From CBDDFQ01 sp965227035 (GTDB lineage: Bacteria; Pseudomonadota; Gammaproteobacteria; Burkholderiales; Burkholderiaceae_C): a stretch of 64,000 nucleotides of DNA. The stretch spans positions 1 to 64,000 of the forward strand of contig OZ245724.1 in the NCBI GenBank assembly GCA_965227035.1, given 5' to 3'. Under the pieces are notes generated by a model. It did not search any database. It saw only the letters and a program-made list of their open reading frames with translations, and was not told the origin of the DNA. Both the position numbers and the translations under genes were made by a program. Of this stretch, positions 1 to 7,512 are shown piece by piece. Within the stretch, counting starts at the first letter, position 1. Each line of letters starts with the position of its first letter.

Positions 1-1
1 C

Positions 2-724
2 GTGTTGAAGTGACCCATCTGCTCTTCGACGAACGCTGGTGAATTTCGGGAACTCGCCGCCGGCGGAAGATCCCTCGATGCCAAGTGAAAGCGCTTGATT
101 GGCCATGTCCGGATAAGCGTTGGCGATATCGCCGTCGTCGAGCGCTGGATAAGGGGCGATCGAATCTCGTTGCAGTTGCTCCAGCCAAGCTCTGCAGGCC
201 GGTTCGCCGACGATCAAATCGCCTGGGGTGTCGAATCCCTGTAGAGACAACACATGAAGTACGTCGTCGTCGGACCAGCTTTCGGGGTTCTCGTTGACCT
301 GAAGAATTGCAGCATGGTGCCGGGCGAAGTTTCGTCCCAGAAATCCTTGAGGCCGCATATCTTGTAGTGGGTACGGAATGCCGTCGAACCAGCCGTCACG
401 CATCGATTCATCGAGCGGCCAATTGAATTCCACGTCGAATGCAAGAGTGCTCCCCTGGGGGTACACCAGATTCAGTTGCGCGATTTCGTGGGGAGTTCCT
501 TCGGTGTCGACTCGGAACAGGGGGATCGGAGCCATGGATCCGCGCAATGCGCGGCGGGCGGCATATCGGGTACGTCGGGCATTCCCCTGCACGATGATTT
601 GAGCGCCCGCAGATCGCACCGCGCGACTTAAAGTCGGGCGGCTGATTTCGAGAATTTCGGTCAGCCGAGCTGTCGGAAGTGGTCCGTGCAGGCGCAACGC
701 GCTCAGAAGATCTGGCGATATCAT
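2..724 (-). CDS. yjjJ: HipA-family protein, YjjJ type (partial, cut by window edge)
   Basis: The first 241 residues are present; the rest lies beyond the left edge. Residues about 1-60 form a winged-helix-like segment (LPTARLTEILEISRPTLSR), a feature of YjjJ-type HipA relatives that carry their own DNA-binding domain instead of relying on a separate HipB. Residues about 60-215 resemble the HipA N-subdomain (FDGIPYPLQDMRPQGFLGR), and SSAGGEFPKF near residue 220 matches the start of the HipA kinase-like core. I chose the ATG at 724 because it begins the conserved helix-turn-helix. Family members are toxin-like Ser/Thr-kinase-fold proteins; activity here cannot be judged because the catalytic half is missing. 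A 12-bp motif repeated six times upstream recurs over the start codon, which suggests autoregulation (inference). Confidence 0.8.
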   Translation of the reverse strand, partial: MISPDLLSALRLHGPLPTARLTEILEISRPTLSRAVRSAGAQIIVQGNARRTRYAARRALRGSMAPIPLFRVDTEGTPHEIAQLNLVYPQGSTLAFDVEFNWPLDESMRDGWFDGIPYPLQDMRPQGFLGRNFARHHAAILQVNENPESWSDDDVLHVLSLQGFDTPGDLIVGEPACRAWLEQLQRDSIAPYPALDDGDIANAYPDMANQALSLGIEGSSAGGEFPKFTSVRRRADGSLQH

Positions 725-790
725 GAAACGATTGTTTATCAAATAAATTCAGGTATTTAAGAGGAAAGAATACCTTAAATCTACTTTTAA

Positions 791-861
791 ATGAAACGAT
801 TAATGAAACGATTAATGAAACGATTAATGAAACGATTAATGAAACGATTAATGAAACGATT
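791..861. repeat. Six tandem copies of a 12-bp unit
   Basis: The unit ATGAAACGATTA is repeated head to tail with no mismatches: five full copies and a sixth lacking its last base. A seventh, separate copy of ATGAAACGATT lies at 723-733 and overlaps the start codon of the HipA-family gene. The array sits between the end of the GntR gene (877) and the HipA-family start (724), so it lies in the promoter or leader of the latter. Between array and start codon, AGGTATT (751-757) and AATACCT (769-775) form an inverted repeat. Confidence 0.95.
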
Positions 862-876
862 CTTCCGCCCCAAATC

Positions 877-1626
877 CTAGTCACCCGAACCTGCCCGCCT
901 CCCCACAAGCTTCAGCTTCTTCGCCGGCGCCGCAGCGTCGAATCGAGCCCCGGTCAGCAACTCCCTTTTGTTATCCCGACTGCGCTGGGCATGGTCACGC
1001 ATCAGGTAGTCGGCGCGAGTTCCGTCGCGGGCGGTAATCGCCTGCACGACATCTTCATGATCCTGCTGCGATCGCTGGATGAAACGGAACTCCAGCTGCG
1101 GAAACTGACCGTCCAGCGTGAGAGCCGAAGCTGCAGCGAGCGGGCTTTTACCGACGAAATCGATGGCCGCCCTGAGCGCATCGTTGTTGGCGCCCTCGAC
1201 CAGCGTTCGATGAAATCGTCCATTCATCGCAAACCACTTCGGCGAGTCGAGGCGATTGCCGTTGACTTGCGCGTCCTGAAGGATCTGCCGGCCTTCGACG
1301 ATGCAGTTGTTCAGAACCTCCAATGCCTCTTCGGAGGCGCCGCGCTGCGCAAAGAGGCGAGCGGCCATACCTTCCAGCGTGCCTCGCACATCTATCGAAT
1401 TGGCGACGTCGTCCGCCGAAAATCCGCGAACCTGAAATCCGCGCGTCGGCAAACGAACAAGCATTCCTTCGCGTTCCAGCTCTTCGAAAGCCAGCCGGAT
1501 GGGTGTGCGCGACGCACCGAGTTCCGACACGAGTTGCAACTCGACGAGTCGCTCGCCCGGCGCGTATTCGCCCGCGAGAATGCGCCGGCGCAGCTCGCTG
1601 ACGACGTTGGATATCTGTGATGCCAT
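877..1626 (-). CDS. GntR-family regulator, FadR/FCD subfamily
   Basis: 249 residues. An N-terminal winged helix (about 1-70) carries the GntR signature: LRRRILAGEYAPGERL, then LASRTPIR-type recognition-helix residues (GASRTPIRLAFEELER) and LPTRGFQVR. A C-terminal helical FCD ligand-binding domain (about 85-225) shows the R-x-x-LE-x-x-A-A pattern and the conserved His-containing stretch FHRTLVEGANN. It starts 9 bp after the stop of the M29-like gene, so the two are probably co-transcribed. Regulators of this family usually repress catabolic genes and are released by a carboxylate. Two TGCATGCA palindromes in the divergent promoter upstream of the operon are candidate binding sites (inference). 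Confidence 0.9.
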   Translation of the reverse strand: MASQISNVVSELRRRILAGEYAPGERLVELQLVSELGASRTPIRLAFEELEREGMLVRLPTRGFQVRGFSADDVANSIDVRGTLEGMAARLFAQRGASEEALEVLNNCIVEGRQILQDAQVNGNRLDSPKWFAMNGRFHRTLVEGANNDALRAAIDFVGKSPLAAASALTLDGQFPQLEFRFIQRSQQDHEDVVQAITARDGTRADYLMRDHAQRSRDNKRELLTGARFDAAAPAKKLKLVGRRAGSGD

Positions 1627-1635
1627 GAGGTGGTG

Positions 1636-2799
1636 CTAGTAGACGATCGCTTCCAGCAACTCTATCGGATCGCCGTACTGCCTGGCCATTTTCACGACCT
1701 CCAGATCGCGCAGTGCGCACAGGAAGCCTTTGTCGACAAGCAGGTTCTGTCCTGCGGTCACGGTCGAATCGAAAGTGATCAGGTCCATGTGAACCGGCGG
1801 CTCTTCCCAATCGGGCATGACCTTGCGGATGTAATCGCTTGGCTTGGCCAGATCGATACCGAAGTGCAGAGCTCCCGGCGAATTCGAACCTGCGGGGTAC
1901 ACGGTGTGACGAGGCGCTTTCGGATTGAATCCGCAGCCACCACCCTCGAGCATTTTTCCGCCGACCAGCATGTCGCGAAGAATCACGGCATCGGGCGATT
2001 CGCCTTCGACAGAAGACACGGTGTCGCCGGTGAATCGCACTGCGATTTTTTCTTCGAACGGCCTGGGAAATCCGACGGCCCACTGCGGATAGATCACTCC
2101 CGACATTTCCACTTTCGCATTCGGATCGCTCTTGACCGACATGTCGTCCCAGAAGTTCGGGCCGTGCGTGGGCAGGTAGTGGACGTAGCAGCCGTCTTCG
2201 TCGGCGAACATCTTGCCGCGCCATCTGTTGGTCGCAAGCTGGTTCTCGCGCATCTCTGCAGTGAAGCGAATCCTGAAATCGGTTCCGCGTTCGTCGGTGA
2301 AGCGCAGGTCGAAGTCTTCGCCCTTGGGGAAACGCTTCGCTGTTGCGCGCAACAGTTCGCCGACGATCTCGATCGGAAACCGTGCCTGCGGCGTGTGAAG
2401 CAAATCGAGGTTGCGGAAGTACGTGATCTTGACCCAGCGCTGCCCCTTGCGACGCAGCGCGATGTTGAACGGATCGACGATCGAGCAGAACCAGGTCGAC
2501 ACCACGAAGTCGGCTTTGGACAACATGTCGCGAACATCGTCAGGCACGGCGGGAACCTGACAGGTCGGCTCGATGTAAATGCGCACGGTCGCACCGCGTG
2601 CATTCGCCACGCCGACGATGGCATCGATCACGCGCGGATCGAGCTTTTGATCGGCCAGGATCATCACTTTGTCGCCGGGTCGAATCGCGAACACCTTGTG
2701 AAAGTTGTCTAGCGCCTGGAAGTAGTTCTTGGTGCTCGTGACGTGCGCGGGCACCGGAATCGGCATGCCGATATAGGTTTCGGCCGAGGGATATGACAT
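1636..2799 (-). CDS. M29 aminopeptidase-fold / NicX-like protein of unknown substrate
   Basis: 387 residues. I chose the ATG at 2799 because AAGGAAAC lies just upstream; an in-frame start at 2859 has no such site. The fold appears related to M29 metallopeptidases and the metal-dependent ring-cleaving dioxygenase NicX. The shared landmarks are an N-terminal part that handles a charged ligand (residues about 25-130), a middle part with GVIYPQWAVGFPRPFEEKI and FTGDTVSSVEG, and a C-terminal metal-site-like stretch with HFGIDLAKPSD. I cannot assign 2,5-dihydroxypyridine dioxygenase activity from this resemblance. The gene is divergent from a Bug receptor and precedes the GntR regulator, so it probably acts on the compound that receptor binds (inference). 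Confidence 0.55.
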   Translation of the reverse strand: MSYPSAETYIGMPIPVPAHVTSTKNYFQALDNFHKVFAIRPGDKVMILADQKLDPRVIDAIVGVANARGATVRIYIEPTCQVPAVPDDVRDMLSKADFVVSTWFCSIVDPFNIALRRKGQRWVKITYFRNLDLLHTPQARFPIEIVGELLRATAKRFPKGEDFDLRFTDERGTDFRIRFTAEMRENQLATNRWRGKMFADEDGCYVHYLPTHGPNFWDDMSVKSDPNAKVEMSGVIYPQWAVGFPRPFEEKIAVRFTGDTVSSVEGESPDAVILRDMLVGGKMLEGGGCGFNPKAPRHTVYPAGSNSPGALHFGIDLAKPSDYIRKVMPDWEEPPVHMDLITFDSTVTAGQNLLVDKGFLCALRDLEVVKMARQYGDPIELLEAIVY

Positions 2800-2849
2800 C
2801 GTGTTTCCTTGTCTCGCTCTTTTAGTTTCGGTTGGGCTGGCTTGCAGTT

Positions 2850-2912
2850 TTGCATGCAATTAATCGATCAAATCCGAGTATTTACCCGAATTGTTGGCGT
2901 TAATGCATGCAA
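2850..2912. promoter_or_regulatory. Paired TGCATGCA palindromes in a divergent promoter
   Basis: The perfect palindrome TTGCATGCAA lies at 2850-2859. A near copy, ATGCATGCAA, lies at 2903-2912. Their centres are 53 bp apart, about five helical turns. They sit between the M29-like/GntR operon (start 2799) and the Bug receptor gene (start 2947). Short AT-flanked palindromes of this sort are typical FCD-type GntR operators, and such a regulator is encoded next door; the assignment is inference. Confidence 0.55.
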
Positions 2913-2946
2913 ACAGAATCGTCAAAACGACAACGGAGACATAAAC

Positions 2947-3930
2947 ATGATGAAGCGTCTACTCGGCCACGCACTTGGCGCACTCGCTCTTTCGGCCTTG
3001 GCGGTCGGCGCCGCGCAGGCCCAGTCTTACCCCACTCGAGCGGTAAAAATCGTCACCTACTATTCGCCAGGAAGCGGTCCCGACATCGTCATCCGTATCG
3101 TTGCGGACAACCTCAACAAGCTGTGGGGCCAACCGGTCATCGTCGAGAACAAGCCGGGTGCGAACGGCATCATCGCGACCGATGCGCTGAAGAATTCACC
3201 GCCCGACGGCTACACCCTCGGCGTTGCAGACGATGGGGTGCTCACGATCAATCCGCATCTTTATTCGAGCATGAAGCTGCAGGCAGACAAGGATCTGACG
3301 CCGATCATGGTCTGGATGAATGTGCCCTTCTATTTGATTGTCCCTTCGTCGGGATCGATCAAGACGGTGCCCGAACTGATTGCGCAGGCGAAGGCCAAAC
3401 CAGGCAAGTTGTCGTATGGATCGCCGACCGGCATCGGCAATCCGGGGCATCTGGGCATGGAGTTGTTCAAGGCTGAAACCGGGACAGACATGCTGCTGGT
3501 TCCGTACAAGGTGTCCGGCCTGATGCTCACCGATTTATCGACCAACACGCTGCAGGCCGCATGGGCGAGCCTCGGTAGTTCGCGCGCGATGATCCAGACT
3601 GGAACCGTGATCCCGATTGCAGTCGGCACCCGTTCGCGTCAGGCGGCCAGACCCGATGTGCCTACCTTGAAAGAAGCGGGCGGACCGCCGAATCTGGATG
3701 TCGATTCCTTCATCGGAATGCTCGGCCCGAAAGACATGTCGAAGGAACTCGTCGCGAAGATCAATGCCGATGTGGGCAAGGTGCTGCAGATGCCCGAAGT
3801 CTCCAAAAAAATCATCGAACTCGGCAACGAGCCGCTGGTTGGCGACGGTGAAAAACTGGGATCGATGATTCGCGAGAAGAACGCGCGTTACGGCAAGCTG
3901 ATCAAGGATCTGAACATCAAGGCGGAATGA
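2947..3930 (+). CDS. Bug/TctC-family periplasmic solute receptor
   Basis: 327 residues. The signal peptide is MMKRLLGHALGALALSALAV followed by an AQAQ cleavage region. The mature protein has the family pattern: SYPTRAVKIVTYYSPGSGPDIVIR, VENKPGANGIIATDALKNSPPDGYT, and the late motif ARPDVPTLKEAG. Family members are the extracytoplasmic receptors of tripartite tricarboxylate transporters and bind carboxylates, amino-acid derivatives or amides. GGAG lies upstream of the start at 2947; the ATG at 2950 is an alternative. No TctA or TctB membrane genes are visible in the window, which is common for Bug proteins in Burkholderiales. It ends 6 bp from the convergent LuxR gene. Confidence 0.93.
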   Translation: MMKRLLGHALGALALSALAVGAAQAQSYPTRAVKIVTYYSPGSGPDIVIRIVADNLNKLWGQPVIVENKPGANGIIATDALKNSPPDGYTLGVADDGVLTINPHLYSSMKLQADKDLTPIMVWMNVPFYLIVPSSGSIKTVPELIAQAKAKPGKLSYGSPTGIGNPGHLGMELFKAETGTDMLLVPYKVSGLMLTDLSTNTLQAAWASLGSSRAMIQTGTVIPIAVGTRSRQAARPDVPTLKEAGGPPNLDVDSFIGMLGPKDMSKELVAKINADVGKVLQMPEVSKKIIELGNEPLVGDGEKLGSMIREKNARYGKLIKDLNIKAE

Positions 3931-3936
3931 TTCGAG

Positions 3937-4782
3937 TCAATGAGATTTACGCGGATCAAGCATCAGCGCGAACATCTCATTTCGAAAGTGGATGCCCAAT
4001 CGGGCGAACGCACGGTTGCGATAAGTCTTCACCGTCGGCACGCCAAGCGCGAGATCTGCGGCAATCCCTTCATGCGTCATGCCTTGTAGCAGGCGAGCGC
4101 AAACGTCGAGTTCGCGCGGCGTGAGGCCCGGCTGGATCCTTACCAGCCGCTCGGTGAATTCAGCGATCGTGCCATTGGCAGTTCCAATGGCACTGCCAAT
4201 GACGGCTTCACTCGAAGGCGGATTCAAACTGGACACCGCCGACAGCGAGATTTGTTTGCGGGTCAAAGAAAGAATCGCAGGCGCGAGAGATTCAAATGCG
4301 CCGATTTGCGAATCGCGAAACGGCCGTTGATGTTGGTGTCGATAAAAGTTGATAGCGAATATCGCGCCGCTTTCTTCGCGCTGCACGATCGACAAACGCT
4401 CCGCAACGCCATGAGCTTCGTAAACTCGCGCACGGTGTTCAGCCGGAACTTCGTCGGCCGTGATGTGACGCAGCAGTGGCGCGCTGCGGACGGCGGTCGA
4501 GTCGGCATTCGCGAGCGTCCGGTCGTTCAGATGCGGCCCCGACAGATACGCCCGCCAACAGTCGCGCGTCGTGTCGCGAACGCCGTGACTCGCCGACATG
4601 AAGATGGTGGGTCGGCAATTCCCGCCGGTGCGATAAACCGACCAGGACGCTGCCGGTAAGACCGGATGCAAACCTTCCAGAAGGCCGGTGTCGAAACGAG
4701 GTTGGCCGAGCTGGTCGATCATCGGCGCAAGCACCTGCGTCGATTGCATACCGGTCGATGTATCCAGATTCCAATGTCTCAC
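3937..4782 (-). CDS. LuxR-family transcriptional regulator
   Basis: 281 residues. The C-terminal 65 residues form a LuxR/FixJ-type helix-turn-helix: LTPRELDVCARLLQGMTHEG, then LGVPTVKTYRNRAFARLGI. The N-terminal 190 residues have no receiver-type Asp site and match no autoinducer-binding domain that I recognise; they may sense a metabolite. A linker (about residues 190-215) has the repeated composition IGSAIGTANGT, encoded by an unusual nested inverted repeat at 4170-4200. The gene is convergent with the first Bug gene and divergent from the second (99 bp apart), so it plausibly controls one or both. Confidence 0.85.
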   Translation of the reverse strand: MRHWNLDTSTGMQSTQVLAPMIDQLGQPRFDTGLLEGLHPVLPAASWSVYRTGGNCRPTIFMSASHGVRDTTRDCWRAYLSGPHLNDRTLANADSTAVRSAPLLRHITADEVPAEHRARVYEAHGVAERLSIVQREESGAIFAINFYRHQHQRPFRDSQIGAFESLAPAILSLTRKQISLSAVSSLNPPSSEAVIGSAIGTANGTIAEFTERLVRIQPGLTPRELDVCARLLQGMTHEGIAADLALGVPTVKTYRNRAFARLGIHFRNEMFALMLDPRKSH

Positions 4783-4881
4783 GCTCGCCTCCTCAGGTTG
4801 TCCCCGCTGTCATCTTCTGGGATGACAAAGCCGCAGCGCAAGAGGGCTTACGCTCGGGTCATAAATACATTGGAGACAGAC

Positions 4882-5880
4882 ATGACTTCGTTCGCCACCG
4901 CGCGCCGCGCTATCTGCGTTGCAATTTTTTCCGCACTCGGCATTTCGGCCACGACCACCGCCCAGGCGCAAGACGCGGCATATCCCACCAGAACGGTGCG
5001 CATGATCGTCGGCTTTCCAGCCGGCACCGGACCGGACATCGTCGCGCGATTGCTCGCACAAAAGCTATCCGAGGGTTGGGGCAACATCGGCGTCGTGGTG
5101 GACAACAAGCCGGGCGCTGGCGGTTTGATCGCAGCGTCCGAAGCCGCGCGTGCAACGCCCGATGGCTACACGATCATGCTGGGCGAAACCGGGCAACTGA
5201 GCATCGCTCCAGCCAGCTACAACAAGCTTCCCTACGATCCCGTCAAAGACTTCGTGCCGGTCAGCCAGGTAGTGAGTTCCGACTTCGTTCTGCTGGTAAA
5301 TCCGCAAGTCGTGCCGTCGCGTAACGTCCGCGATTTCGTGGAGTGGAGCAAGCAGCAAAGGGGGCTCTTCATGGCAACCTTCGGTGCCGGCACCCCCGGG
5401 CATTTCGGCGCGTTCATGTTCGGAGACGCGATCAAAATCAAGCCGGAGCCGGTGCATTACAAGTCGACCGGTGACGCACTGGGCGGCCTGTTCAGCGGCG
5501 ATGTGCAGGGTGTTTTTGCGAGCGTCGGTCTGGCCGCGCCGAACGTGAAGGCGGGCAAGTTGTTCGCGCTCGGCACGACCGGCGCGACGCGAACCGCTTC
5601 GCTGCCCGACGTTCCCACGATCAAGGAACAGGGCTTTCCCAACCTTGAGTTTTCGTCGTGGTTCGGAATCGTCGCTCCGGCCAAAACGCCACCTGCCATC
5701 GTTGCCAAACTCAGCGCAGATATTCAGAAAGCGATGCGATCGCCCGATGGCAAACAGAAAATGGAAGACGCGGGATTCAAGGTGACCGGCACCACGAAGG
5801 AAGAATTCGAAAAGATCATCGCTGCCGATACCGTGACTTGGGGCAAGGCGGTCGCTGCTACCGGATTCAAGGCAGACTGA
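4882..5880 (+). CDS. Bug/TctC-family periplasmic solute receptor
   Basis: 332 residues. A signal peptide (MTSFATARRAICVAIFSALG to AQAQ) is followed by AYPTRTVRMIVGFPAGTGPDIVARLLAQ, VVDNKPGAGGLIAASEAARA and ASLPDVPTIKEQGFP, which are family landmarks. It is clearly a diverged paralogue of the receptor at 2947 and probably has a different ligand. The ATG at 4882 follows TGGAGACAG. It lies 41 bp before the DUF3237 gene and is probably in one transcript with it. No membrane subunits of a TTT transporter are nearby. Confidence 0.93.
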   Translation: MTSFATARRAICVAIFSALGISATTTAQAQDAAYPTRTVRMIVGFPAGTGPDIVARLLAQKLSEGWGNIGVVVDNKPGAGGLIAASEAARATPDGYTIMLGETGQLSIAPASYNKLPYDPVKDFVPVSQVVSSDFVLLVNPQVVPSRNVRDFVEWSKQQRGLFMATFGAGTPGHFGAFMFGDAIKIKPEPVHYKSTGDALGGLFSGDVQGVFASVGLAAPNVKAGKLFALGTTGATRTASLPDVPTIKEQGFPNLEFSSWFGIVAPAKTPPAIVAKLSADIQKAMRSPDGKQKMEDAGFKVTGTTKEEFEKIIAADTVTWGKAVAATGFKAD

Positions 5881-5921
5881 GCTTTAGTCCCTCGACGCAA
5901 CCTTTCGATTCCGATTTTCCG

Positions 5922-6389
5922 ATGACCGATTTCAAAGCACCCGCACTCAAATTTTTCGCCGATCTGTCGGTCAGCATCGACGCCCCGCAAGAGCTCGGAG
6001 TGACGGTGCGCGGCAAGCGCCGCCTGATTCCTATCGTGGGTGGCGAAGTCACCGGAAATGGGTGGAGGGCGCGCGTGCTGCCCGGCGGTGCGGATTTTCA
6101 GCTGATCGTGAGCGACACCATGGCGGAGCTCGACGCCCGATACATGCTGGAGACTGACGGCGGCGATTTGATCTACGTGACCAATCGCGCGGTGCGGAGC
6201 GGCTCTGCAGATGCGATGGCACGTTTGGTGAGGGGCGAGGCAGTCGATGCCTCGCTTATTTATTTCAGATGCGTGCCGAGCTTCGAAACCGCTTCGACCA
6301 GCCTCAAGTGGATCAGCGAGCGCATGTTCCTGGGAACAGGTGCCCGCTTTCCCGACAAAGTCGCAATGCGATTTTTCGAAGTCGAATGA
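5922..6389 (+). CDS. DUF3237 family protein
   Basis: 155 residues. The body matches the DUF3237 beta-barrel family: FFADLSVSIDAPQELG, then GKRRLIPIVGGEVTGNGWRA, LPGGADFQLIV, ARYMLETDGGDLIYVTNRAV, YFRCVPSFETAS, and the late WISERMFLGTGAR. The family has no firmly established reaction, but its genes often lie in catabolic clusters. It follows the Bug receptor in the same direction, which fits a role in the same pathway. It is convergent with the aldo/keto reductase gene, 16 bp away. Confidence 0.85.
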   Translation: MTDFKAPALKFFADLSVSIDAPQELGVTVRGKRRLIPIVGGEVTGNGWRARVLPGGADFQLIVSDTMAELDARYMLETDGGDLIYVTNRAVRSGSADAMARLVRGEAVDASLIYFRCVPSFETASTSLKWISERMFLGTGARFPDKVAMRFFEVE

Positions 6390-6405
6390 ATTGCGCTAAC
6401 TCTGC

Positions 6406-7374
6406 TTAGAAACCACCGCTCGCCTGATCCAGATCCTCGATCGCATCGGCGTCGAGCTGCAGCTTGGCACCGGCCACAAGTTGCTCCAGTTGATCCAGCG
6501 AAGTCGCGCTCGCGATAGGCGCCGTGATCGACGGACGGGCGATCTGCCATGCGAGTGCAACCTGAGCGGGCGTCGACTCATATCGCTCTGCAACTTCGTC
6601 TAATTCGGTGAGGATGCGCAGGCCGCGCTCGTTCAAATATTTCGCGGTTGTCGACGCGCCGCGCTTGCTCTTGCTCGCGTCTTCTGCAGTGCGATATTTG
6701 CCGGTGAGGAAACCTGCAGCGAGAGCGTAGAAATTGATCACGCCAACTTCTTCTTTCAGCACCACCGGCTCGAGGTCTTCTTCGTAGTCCTTGCGGTCAT
6801 ACAGGTTGTAGAGCGGCTGCAGGCTCTCGTATCGCGCAAGACCATTCTTCTTCGACACGTCCAGTGCTTCCTGCAAGCGTGCGCCCGTGTAGTTCGACGC
6901 GCCGATCGCGCGAACCTTGCCTTCCTTGATCAAGTCCGTGTACGTGCCCAACACATCTTCCAGAGGCGTCGATGCATCGTCGTCATGCGACTGATAAAGA
7001 TCGATGTAATCGGTTTGCAGACGCTTGAGCGAGGCTTCTACCGCGCGGCGAATGTAGGCGGGCTTCAAGCCAACCATGTCGGTGGCTTTGCCTGCGCCCA
7101 TGTCTTTGCCGACTTTGGTGGCAAGGATCACGTCGTTGCGCTTGCCGCGTTTCTTGAGCCACTTGCCGATGATCGTTTCCGATTCACCGCCCACATGGCC
7201 TGGCACCCAGCGCGAATACACATCGGCGGTATCGATGAAGTTGAAGCCGTTCTCGAACCAGGCGTCGAGCAGCTTGAAAGACGTTGCTTCATCGACTGTC
7301 CATCCGAACACGTTGCAGCCGAAAGCAAGAGGAGAGACTTGGAGGCCGGAGCGGCCGAGCGGGCGAAGATTCAT
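6406..7374 (-). CDS. Aldo/keto reductase
   Basis: 322 residues. The start at 7374 gives the canonical N-terminus MNLRPLGRSGLQVSPLAFGCNVFGW; the longer in-frame start at 7470 adds non-homologous sequence. Family signatures in order are FIDTADVYS (catalytic Tyr), the Lys-containing strand VILATKVGKDMG, YIDLYQSHDDDASTPLEDVL (catalytic His region), RAIGASNYT and the NADPH-binding C-terminus. It most resembles AKR enzymes of the YajO/Tas or L-glyceraldehyde-3-phosphate reductase branch. It would reduce a carbonyl with NADPH in the cytoplasm; the substrate is unknown. Confidence 0.9.
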   Translation of the reverse strand: MNLRPLGRSGLQVSPLAFGCNVFGWTVDEATSFKLLDAWFENGFNFIDTADVYSRWVPGHVGGESETIIGKWLKKRGKRNDVILATKVGKDMGAGKATDMVGLKPAYIRRAVEASLKRLQTDYIDLYQSHDDDASTPLEDVLGTYTDLIKEGKVRAIGASNYTGARLQEALDVSKKNGLARYESLQPLYNLYDRKDYEEDLEPVVLKEEVGVINFYALAAGFLTGKYRTAEDASKSKRGASTTAKYLNERGLRILTELDEVAERYESTPAQVALAWQIARPSITAPIASATSLDQLEQLVAGAKLQLDADAIEDLDQASGGF

Positions 7375-7512
7375 GGTGAAAGTCCTGCTGAATTGATATG
7401 TCGGGAAAGGCCTGGCAAGAGAAGCCAACGACCATTCTTTCCGAATCTTCGAATTCGCGCTTGCCGGCAATTTTGGGCCTGCGCGGACACCAGGTTTGTT
7501 CCTTGCCGCTCC

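Noticed and set aside
791..861. Regular repeats as a possible CRISPR array
   Set aside because: The units are contiguous 12-bp copies with no spacers and no cas genes nearby; this is a tandem repeat.
1148..2224. Long minus-strand open frame of 358 codons
   Set aside because: It is an alternate frame of the GntR and M29-like genes, very Arg-rich, with no motif; a high-GC shadow.
1636..2799. Assignment as NicX (2,5-dihydroxypyridine dioxygenase)
   Set aside because: Only general fold resemblance is visible; the NicX signature stretches and the rest of the nicotinate pathway are missing.
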